From CAIOYC01 sp965277345 (GTDB taxonomy: Bacteria > Pseudomonadota > Alphaproteobacteria > Caulobacterales > Caulobacteraceae), in the NCBI GenBank assembly GCA_965277345.1, contig CBDICI010000004.1:1426001-1490000 (forward strand): a stretch of DNA of 64,000 bases. Direction: 5' to 3'. Below are positions 57,815 through 64,000 of this stretch, piece after piece. The position numbers were made by a program, and so were the translations under genes. Under the pieces are notes generated by a model that saw only the letters and a program-made list of their open reading frames with translations, ran no database searches and was not told where the DNA came from. Numbering within the stretch: position 1 is the first letter of the stretch; the number at the start of each line of letters is the position of its first letter.

Positions 57815-59707
57815 TCAGGCCTTCACCTCGCGCCACACCTCGATGACCCGCGGGCTGGGCAGGTGGAAACGGTCCTCCACGCGTTGCGCGTTGCGCTCCA
57901 GATAGCCGAACGCAGCGGCCCGCATCCGCCGGATCGGACCGTCCCGGCGCGAGGGGGAGACGCGGTCGTGGCTGACGATGTAGATCGCCTGCCCAAGATC
58001 GAGGATCGGCTTCAGGGCCTCGGCTTGCGACAGCGCGCCCGGCAGGTCCGGGGTGTCCATGAAGCCGAAGCGGGCGGTGACCCGCCAGAGTCCGTCGCCA
58101 TCCTCGGTCACTTCTATGCGTTCATCGGCGTCGATGGTTGGACGACCGGCGAACTCCACCGTCAGGATGATGACCGTCTCATACAGCGAGCGCATGTCGC
58201 GCACGTGATTGACCACCGAGGGCGGCACGTCCTGACCGCTGCGCGTGGGGAAGATGGCCGCGCCGGGCGCCCGGATCGTCTTCTGGGCCCGTAGCGCTTC
58301 CCTGAACTGCGTCACCGACTGCGCGCGTTGGGCGACGCTGGCGCGGATGGTGTCGATCCCGAACCGCCAGGTGGTCATGGTCAGGAACAATAGCGCGCCG
58401 ATGCTGAGCGGAAGCCAGCCGCCGTCGGCGATCTTCAGCAGGTTGGCGGCGAAGAAGCTGAAATCCACCACGAGGAACAGGCCGATCAGCGGCGCCACAA
58501 GCGCCATCGGCCAGCGCCACACCCTGGTCATGGCCAGGAACAAGAGGCAGGTGGTCAGCAACATGGTGGTCGAGACCGCCGTACCATAGGCTCCGGCGAG
58601 GCGGTCGGAAGAGCCGAACCCGATGGTGATGGCGATGGTCGCCGCCATCATCGCGCGATTGATCGCCGGCACGTAGATCTGACCGTAGGCTCTGGAGGAG
58701 GTCTGCCTGATCGTCATCGCCGGCAGCCAGCCGAGCTGGATCGCCTGGCGCGTCATGGAGTAGGCGCCGGTGATGATCGACTGGCTGGCGATGATGGTGG
58801 CCAGCGTCGCCAGCCCCACCAGCGGATAGACCGCCGAGGGCGGCGCGAGTTGGTAGAAGGGATTGCCGTGGAAGGCGCCGTGCTCCATCATCAGGGCGGT
58901 TTGTCCGGCATAGGAGAGCAGCAGGGCCGGCAGCACGACGACGAACCACGCTCCGTTGATCGGCCCCTTGCCGAAGTGGCCCATATCCGCATAGAGCGCC
59001 TCCCCTCCGGTGGCGCACAGGAAGACGCCGCCGAGAACCAGGGGCGTCGCGGCGCCGCCGGTGAGCAGGAAGTGGAGCGCGTGGGTCGGGTCGATCGCCC
59101 ACAGGACCGCCGGATGCTGGACGACGCCCGTCATGCCGAGCCATCCTATCACACCGAACCACACCAGCATGACCGGTCCGAACGCGCCGCCGATCCGGGC
59201 CGTACCGAGGTGCTGGACGCCGAACAGCATCAGCAGGATCACCACGGCTGCGGGCATGATGAAGGGTGTGAGCGCCGGGGTGGCCACCTTCACGCCATCG
59301 AGCGCACTCAACACCGAGATGGCGGGCGTGATGACGCCATCGCCATAGATCAGCGCGGCGCCGACGAGGCCGAGGGCGGTGAACACGCCGGTTCGCCCCT
59401 GCAGCGTATCGGCGCCCACCAGCGACATCAGGGCCAGAATGCCGCCCTCGCCCCCGTTGTTGGCGCGCATGACGAAGAGGCAGTATTTGACGCTGATGGT
59501 CACGATCAGCGTCCAGAACACCAGCGACAGGACGCCGAGCGCACTCTCGGCGGTGAAGTGTCCACCGGTGGCGTTGACCACGGTCTGCAGTGTGTAGAGC
59601 GGGCTGGTGCCGAGATCGCCGAACACGACGCCGAGCGCCGAGAGGGCCAGGACGGAGAGCGAACCCTTCGCCGCGTCGGCGCTTCCATCGTGTCGGCTTA
59701 CGGTCAT
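57815..59707 (-). CDS. kup: Kup-type potassium transporter
   Basis: A 630-residue proton-coupled potassium uptake protein with about 12 helices. The N-terminal signature is LSALGVVFGDLGTSPLYTLQ, followed by ANNGGEGGILALMSLV and ALIYGDGVITPAISVLSALDG, all diagnostic of KUP. The C-terminal cytosolic domain (LTVEFAGRPTIDADERIEVTE) is present. ATG 59707 is preferred over the earlier start at 59746 because homologues begin near this point. A small hairpin, TGAGGC-TGAGC-GCCTCA (57801-57817), covers the stop codon and may help end transcription. Confidence 0.95.
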   Translation of the reverse strand: MTVSRHDGSADAAKGSLSVLALSALGVVFGDLGTSPLYTLQTVVNATGGHFTAESALGVLSLVFWTLIVTISVKYCLFVMRANNGGEGGILALMSLVGADTLQGRTGVFTALGLVGAALIYGDGVITPAISVLSALDGVKVATPALTPFIMPAAVVILLMLFGVQHLGTARIGGAFGPVMLVWFGVIGWLGMTGVVQHPAVLWAIDPTHALHFLLTGGAATPLVLGGVFLCATGGEALYADMGHFGKGPINGAWFVVVLPALLLSYAGQTALMMEHGAFHGNPFYQLAPPSAVYPLVGLATLATIIASQSIITGAYSMTRQAIQLGWLPAMTIRQTSSRAYGQIYVPAINRAMMAATIAITIGFGSSDRLAGAYGTAVSTTMLLTTCLLFLAMTRVWRWPMALVAPLIGLFLVVDFSFFAANLLKIADGGWLPLSIGALLFLTMTTWRFGIDTIRASVAQRAQSVTQFREALRAQKTIRAPGAAIFPTRSGQDVPPSVVNHVRDMRSLYETVIILTVEFAGRPTIDADERIEVTEDGDGLWRVTARFGFMDTPDLPGALSQAEALKPILDLGQAIYIVSHDRVSPSRRDGPIRRMRAAAFGYLERNAQRVEDRFHLPSPRVIEVWREVKA

Positions 59708-59879
59708 GGCGCGCTCAAAATCGGGACACCCACAGTCCAACCCCACTTAGGCGCGTCACACCGATTCCATCGCGGCTTTTCGTGAGCCCGGCGAGCCGAT
59801 GACGGCCTTCGCGTGCGCCGGTATTGACCGCCCGCGCTCCGCCGATCAAGCTCGACAGCAGGCTTGAGGGAAATGGACC

Positions 59880-60329
59880 ATGCGACCCTATCGCACCCTG
59901 TTGCTCGGACTTTCGGCGGCGCTGTTCGGCACGGCGGCGCTGTGTCAACCGTCTTCTGACCCGACGCCGGTCAGGTCGGTGGAGGCCGACCCGGCGAAGC
60001 TGGCCTATGTGATGGTCTTCGTCTCGGACATGAAGCGCTCCGTCGCCTTCTATCGCGATCAGCTCGGATTGAAGCTGCGTTTTTCTTCCACGGGTTGGAG
60101 CGAGTTCGCCACGGGCGACACCATACTGGCCCTTCACCCGGCCGGACCCGACAACGCGGCCGGAACCAGCGAGGTGGGCTTCGCGGTGCAGGACCTGAAC
60201 GCCTTCTATGCCGCCAGGCGCGCCGCCGGGGTGGGTTTCGTCAGTCCGCCGACGCCCCAGTCCTACGGCGCCCCCCTGGCGGAAATGCGAGACCCGGACG
60301 GCGCGCGTATCAGCGTGGGCGGTCGCTGA
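59880..60329 (+). CDS. Exported VOC/glyoxalase-fold protein
   Basis: A 149-residue protein with a signal peptide (LLLGLSAALFGTAALCQ) and one vicinal-oxygen-chelate domain: LAYVMVFVSDMKRSVAFYRDQLGLKLRF, then TSEVGFAVQDLNAFYAARRAAG and a final MRDPDGARISVGG. One domain would pair in a dimer. Export is unusual for this fold, which is mostly cytoplasmic. GAGGGAAA precedes the ATG. Substrate unknown. Confidence 0.82.
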   Translation: MRPYRTLLLGLSAALFGTAALCQPSSDPTPVRSVEADPAKLAYVMVFVSDMKRSVAFYRDQLGLKLRFSSTGWSEFATGDTILALHPAGPDNAAGTSEVGFAVQDLNAFYAARRAAGVGFVSPPTPQSYGAPLAEMRDPDGARISVGGR

Positions 60330-60549
60330 GGCGGGGCGCTTAGCAAACGGAGCTGGCCGACGCGTTCAGGGGCAAGGTCGCAATCGGCCGGGTGACCGGC
60401 GTCGCCTTAATTTCCATTCAGTAAGGTTTCAGCGATGGTTCAGCTTGCGGCCCAATGGTCGCCGCCAAGCTCGCCCGTGAACGGGCTTCTCGAAAAGCCA
60501 ATTAGAACGCGGGCCTTCAACACGTGCAGGCCTGCCGGGAGGAACGACT

Positions 60550-61080
60550 ATGCGGATCGCTGGACTGTTGGCGGCTATCGCGGCCGGCGCCCTGGTCGTG
60601 GGCGCGACCTTTTCGGCGTCCGCCCAGGACAGGCCCGCCAGAAACTGGACCCCGCCCGGCTACAAGATTTATGCGCAGGTGCTGGCCGACGAAACCATGG
60701 CCGGGCATCCCGAGCTGCTCAGCGTGACCTTTCACGGGGTTCCGCCCGGCTCGCCGGCCGATCACTACACCATGTATGCGGGCTCCTACCCCGACCGGAT
60801 CGGCAATCCCGACGATCCGGACGATATCGATGTATCGAAGAAGGGGATCACCATCGTCGATCCGCGCTGGCGGCGACTGAAGGATCCGGTGAAGAAATTC
60901 GTGGTGCTGGAGCCCTTGCGGGACAGGGCCGGTGAGAACATCGGCCTGATCGTCTATGCCTTCAAGACCGACGCCGGCAATGCCGGTGAGCGCAAATACA
61001 CGGCGGCGGCGATGGACTTGCGCGACGCACTGCAGGCGAGGATACCGAGCTACGCCGCGCTGTTCGAGCGTGCGAAATAG
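60550..61080 (+). CDS. Exported hypothetical protein
   Basis: A 176-residue protein with a signal peptide (LLAAIAAGALVVGATFSASAQ). The mature part has DHYTMYAGSYPDRIGNPDD, SKKGITIVDPRWRRLKDPVKKFVVLEPLRD and IGLIVYAFKTDAG, which read like one compact alpha/beta domain. I do not recognise a named family. The ATG follows GGGAGGAA. It is separated from both neighbours by over 120 bases and is probably transcribed alone. The 220-base gap before it shows nothing else. Confidence 0.7.
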   Translation: MRIAGLLAAIAAGALVVGATFSASAQDRPARNWTPPGYKIYAQVLADETMAGHPELLSVTFHGVPPGSPADHYTMYAGSYPDRIGNPDDPDDIDVSKKGITIVDPRWRRLKDPVKKFVVLEPLRDRAGENIGLIVYAFKTDAGNAGERKYTAAAMDLRDALQARIPSYAALFERAK

Positions 61081-61209
61081 CACGGTCGGCGCCGCCGCCA
61101 CGCCCTCCGGCCGGCGTCGGGGGGCGACGTTCCGAAGGTCCGGGCCAAGGACGCCTGTTCTCGGGTTATGCGGTCGGCTAGAGGTCGGATTGATGATCGC
61201 ACAATACCG

Positions 61210-62583
61210 ATGTTGACGGTTTCGCATTCTCACAAGGCCGGCCGCCGGGCGGGGTCGATCGCCGTGGCGCTTTCGCTTGCTGGTTGCGCCGCTGACCGGC
61301 CGGCGCCGCTCGGTGCGGCCGACGCGGTGTTGCAGGCGCCGGACCGGGCCGGGGTCGCCGCGCGGGCGGCGGCGCTCGAGCATCCTCGGCTGAAGCCGAT
61401 GGTCATCGACTTTTCCCGCCCGCTGACACCGGATGAGCTCGGGGTCATCGCCGTGGTGGCCAGCCCGGACCTGAAGGCGGCGCGCGCCAAGGCCCGCGTG
61501 GCCCATGCGCAGGTGTTCCAGGCGGGACTTCTGTCCGATCCGCAGGTCAATCTCGGCTACGATGCGCTGCTCTCCGGCCCGGACGCCTATAACGGCTGGG
61601 CTGCGGCGCTGATCTACGAGCTGAACGCCTTTCGCACCCGGGGCGTGACCTTGGCCACGGAGCGGGCGGCGGAACGACAGGTGCGCGCCGATCTGGCCTG
61701 GCAGGAGTGGCAGACCGCGGGGCAGGCGCGCCTGCTGGCGGCGCGGATCGCGGCCCTGGGGAGCATCCTGCAGCTCAATATTCGCAACCGCGACAATGCC
61801 GAGCGGATGCTGGCCGCGGTGGTGGCCGCCGCCGCCCGCGGCGACGTAAGAGCCGACGAGGTGCAGACCCGCCGGATCGCCGCCGCCGATATCGCCGACA
61901 AGACCCGCCAGGCGGAGCGCGACCTCTCCACCGCCCGCTCGGACCTCAACAAACTGCTCGGCCTGCCGCCGGAGAGTGCGGTGGCCATCGGGGCGGGTCC
62001 CGCCGCGGCGCCCGTGGCCCTGGACGCCGACGCCCTGTTCCAGCGCGCCCGTACCCGGCGGCTGGACCTGGTGGCGCTCCGGGCCGGCTATGACAGCCAG
62101 CAGGCGGTGGTGCGCAAGGCCGTGATGGACGCCTTCCCTTCGCTCCAGCTCACCCTCAACCGGGCGCAGGATACCGCCAGGAACGAGACCTTCGGGCCGG
62201 CGGTGACCTTCACCCTGCCGCTGTGGAATCGCAATCGCGGCGGCATAGCCGTGGCGGAGGCCACGCGCGAACAGCTCCGGGCGGAGTATGCGGCGCGCGT
62301 GTTCACCACCCGGGCGGACATTGCCGAGCTGGTCGCACAGCTCGATCTGGAAACGCGCCAACGGGCGGAGATCGCCGCCCAGACCGCGCCCCTCGGACGA
62401 CTGCTCGCGGCCACCGAAGCGGCCGCCGGGCGCGGCGACCTTTCGCGCTCCGCCGTCGACGCCACGCGCCAGGCCCTGTCGGACAAGCAACTGACCCTCG
62501 CCACCCTCGACCAGGCCATGGCCGAACAGCGCGTGACGCTGGAGCTGGCCGTGGGCGAACTTTTGCCGGAGCTGGCTCGATGA
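61210..62583 (+). CDS. TolC-family outer-membrane efflux lipoprotein
   Basis: A 457-residue outer-membrane channel of the TolC/CzcC type. The N-terminus has a lipoprotein signal (IAVALSLAGC). Two repeats of coiled-coil helices are visible (VVASPDLKAARAKARVAHAQVFQAGL, then RRLDLVALRAGYDSQQAVVRKAVMDAF). ATG 61210 is used; an earlier in-frame ATG at 61168 would place the signal too far inside. Its stop overlaps the adaptor gene (ATGA), so channel, adaptor and RND pump are one operon. Substrate could be a metal or an organic compound. Confidence 0.88.
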   Translation: MLTVSHSHKAGRRAGSIAVALSLAGCAADRPAPLGAADAVLQAPDRAGVAARAAALEHPRLKPMVIDFSRPLTPDELGVIAVVASPDLKAARAKARVAHAQVFQAGLLSDPQVNLGYDALLSGPDAYNGWAAALIYELNAFRTRGVTLATERAAERQVRADLAWQEWQTAGQARLLAARIAALGSILQLNIRNRDNAERMLAAVVAAAARGDVRADEVQTRRIAAADIADKTRQAERDLSTARSDLNKLLGLPPESAVAIGAGPAAAPVALDADALFQRARTRRLDLVALRAGYDSQQAVVRKAVMDAFPSLQLTLNRAQDTARNETFGPAVTFTLPLWNRNRGGIAVAEATREQLRAEYAARVFTTRADIAELVAQLDLETRQRAEIAAQTAPLGRLLAATEAAAGRGDLSRSAVDATRQALSDKQLTLATLDQAMAEQRVTLELAVGELLPELAR

Positions 62584-63641
62584 AGCGCGGACTCGTGCTC
62601 CTGCCCCTGATCGCCCTGGCCGCGTGCGGCAAGAAGGCCGCCACCGAAGACGCGCCCAAGCCGGTGGCCGAGGTGAAGACCGCAGTGGTCCAGACCGCCA
62701 CCTACCCCGATACGGTCCTGGCCTATGGCGCGGTGGAGTTCGCACCGGGCGCCGAGCATGGCCTCGCCGCGCCGGGGGAGGCCAATATCCGCCAGGTTCT
62801 GGTCGCCCCGGGCGCCCGGGTGAGCGCGGGTCAGCCGGTCGTGGCGCTCCAACCCAGCCCGCAGTTCAAGCTCGATCTTCAGAAGGCCCGGCAGGACGCC
62901 AAGACCACAGGCGAGGCCTATGCGCGGGCGCAGCGCCTGCGCAAGGACGGCCTGGTCAGCGACGCGGAGGTGGAGACCGCCCGCTCGGCCTCCGCCCAGG
63001 CTCAGGCGTCCGTCGCCAGCCTGAACCTTCGCGCCAGCCAGCTCCTGGTGAGGGCGCCGGCCACCGGTGTGGTGGAGACGGTGACCGGCGCGCCCGGCGA
63101 TCTTGTGGCGGCCGGCGCCAATCTCGGCAAGATCGGGGCGCTCAGCGCGCTCTCGATCCGCCTCGGGGTCGATCCGCAGATCGCCTCCAGCCTCCGTGCG
63201 GGCTCGGCCGTCCACGTCACCCGTATCCAGGGCGGCGATCGGCTGGAGGCCGTGATCCGGTCGGTCGATCCCCGAGCCGATACGCAGACGCGGCTGGCCT
63301 CCGTGCTGCTTTCCGAGCGGTCGGGGCCGCATCTGGCGCCGGGCGACCCGGTCAAGGGCGCCATCGTGCTGCGTCAGGTCAGCGGCGTCTATGTGCCCAA
63401 GGCGGCGGTCTATTGCGACAAGGATCAGCCCTATCTGATGGTGGTCGACAAGGGCGTGGCCAAGCGGCGCGAGGTGAAGCTCGGCGTGCAGGTGGCGGAC
63501 GAGGATCCGGCGGCGGCCAAGGTGCAGATCACCGAGGGCCTGCAGGCCGGCGATCGCATCGTCGTCGAAGGCGGCGCTTCGCTGGACGATGGCGCGGCGG
63601 TCAAGGAAGCCGCCGCCAAGGCCCCGGCGAAAGAGGGCTGA
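62580..63641 (+). CDS. RND efflux periplasmic adaptor lipoprotein
   Basis: A 353-residue membrane-fusion protein. The lipoprotein signal is LLPLIALAAC. The lipoyl-like half motifs are VLVAPGARVSAGQPVVAL and LLVRAPATGVVETVTGAPGDLVAAGANLG, separated by a short helical hairpin (KTTGEAYARAQRLRKDGLVSDAEVETARS). A C-terminal barrel follows (ITEGLQAGDRIVVEGGASLDDG). The ATG overlaps the TolC-like stop, and the RND gene starts three bases after its end. It links pump and channel across the periplasm. Confidence 0.92.
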   Translation: MKRGLVLLPLIALAACGKKAATEDAPKPVAEVKTAVVQTATYPDTVLAYGAVEFAPGAEHGLAAPGEANIRQVLVAPGARVSAGQPVVALQPSPQFKLDLQKARQDAKTTGEAYARAQRLRKDGLVSDAEVETARSASAQAQASVASLNLRASQLLVRAPATGVVETVTGAPGDLVAAGANLGKIGALSALSIRLGVDPQIASSLRAGSAVHVTRIQGGDRLEAVIRSVDPRADTQTRLASVLLSERSGPHLAPGDPVKGAIVLRQVSGVYVPKAAVYCDKDQPYLMVVDKGVAKRREVKLGVQVADEDPAAAKVQITEGLQAGDRIVVEGGASLDDGAAVKEAAAKAPAKEG

Positions 63642-63644
63642 GCC

Positions 63645-64000
63645 GTGTCGCGCTGGCTCGCGGGGCACGCCCGTTCTCTCCTGTTCGCCTTCATCCTGTT
63701 GACCCTGGCCGGGATCGGCGCGGCGACACGCCTGCCCGTCGCCCTGTTCCCACAGATTTCCTTCCCCCGCGTGGTCATCGCGGTCGACGCCGGCGAGCGC
63801 GCGGCATCGCAGACCGAGAGCCAGGTCACCCGCCCGCTGGAGCGCGCGCTGCGCGGCGTGCCGGGGGTGACCGACATCCGCTCCACCACCAGCCGCGGGG
63901 CCGCCGACATCGCCCTGACCTTTGGCTGGGGCCGCGACATGACCACCGCGGCGCTGCAGGCGCAGGCGGCGGTCAATGCGGTGTTGCCCGACCTGCCGCC
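63645..64000 (+). CDS. RND efflux pump permease, N-terminal part (3' end outside window)
   Basis: The first 118 residues of an RND transporter. The first membrane helix is FAFILLTLAGIGAATRLPVALFPQISFPRVVIAV. The pore-domain start QTESQVTRPLERALRGVPGVTDIRSTTSRGAADIALTF is characteristic, including the FPQ/PxV junction. Translation begins at GTG 63645, three bases after the adaptor stop. The remainder lies beyond the window, so substrate class cannot be judged. Confidence 0.9.
   Translation, partial: MSRWLAGHARSLLFAFILLTLAGIGAATRLPVALFPQISFPRVVIAVDAGERAASQTESQVTRPLERALRGVPGVTDIRSTTSRGAADIALTFGWGRDMTTAALQAQAAVNAVLPDLP

Noticed and set aside
60550..61080. Cytochrome P460-like assignment for the exported protein
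   Set aside because: No CxxCH heme motif is present and the sequence blocks do not match, so it is left as hypothetical.
1..64000. CRISPR array, rRNA, complete insertion sequence, phage or integrase gene
   Set aside because: No regularly spaced direct repeats, rRNA motifs, transposase DDE blocks or tyrosine-recombinase RHRY pattern could be found on either strand.

Overview
The window is high-GC DNA from an alphaproteobacterium. Two large TonB receptors, a Phenylobacterium/Caulobacter- or sphingomonad-style set of acyl-CoA and polymer-catabolism genes, ATGA/GTGA-coupled operons, and an ArdC/ParB/DUF6878/DUF6915 accessory module all fit Caulobacterales or Sphingomonadales. Genus cannot be fixed from sequence alone. 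Family names here rest on recognition of motifs and gene order, not on a search.

Layout. 1-3426: fatty-acid type genes (end of an acyl-CoA dehydrogenase, an acyl-CoA ligase, a DUF6065-like protein). 3541-3615: tRNA-Gly(GCC). 3616 to about 10440: remnant of a mobile island with a VapBC-like toxin-antitoxin pair, an ArdC-like antirestriction protein, a PP-loop (PAPS-reductase-like) ATPase, a parB broken by two frameshifts, and small island-type genes. No integrase is visible. The right edge runs into a decayed, truncated histidine kinase (10440-11056).

11071-24375 is the most interesting locus. It has two divergent arms around an XRE-cupin regulator. The minus arm encodes a TonB receptor, a D-aminopeptidase-type serine hydrolase, an MFS transporter, an esterase, an FMN alpha-hydroxy-acid dehydrogenase, an M17 aminopeptidase and a SnoaL-like protein; most of its genes overlap by 4 bases. 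The plus arm encodes the regulator, a D-arginine-dehydrogenase-like flavoenzyme, RidA, and an MlrC-like M81 peptidase. Palindromes built from TTGCC/GGCAA half-sites lie in front of both arms. Together this looks like an uptake and breakdown pathway for a peptide or depsipeptide containing D-residues. Next come a degenerate copy of the island's hairpin repeat, an RHS fragment fused to a DUF1796-like domain, and a second TonB receptor.

28539-43438 is a second catabolic block: a hydrolase and a cytochrome c-quinoprotein matching the oxidized polyvinyl alcohol hydrolase / PVA dehydrogenase pair, followed by thiolase, SDR and 3-hydroxyacyl-CoA dehydrogenase. A regulator with two TetR domains, an acyl-CoA ligase, a single-chain biotin-dependent acyl-CoA carboxylase and an MFS carrier flank them.

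43343-64000 holds an ATP-grasp/VTT membrane fusion, a GntA-like plus DUF1989 pair, a TpsB transporter flanked by two small low-complexity exported proteins instead of a large TpsA, a peptidyl-dipeptidase, a complete sulfate ABC importer, a ParB-like nuclease-fold protein, a Kup potassium transporter, small exported proteins, and the start of an RND efflux operon cut by the window end.

The strongest unexplained signal is a nested hairpin found directly upstream of both ardC and parB (4780-4830 and 6731-6777). The two copies differ by compensatory base changes and overlap the ribosome-binding site, so they look like a conserved translational control element.
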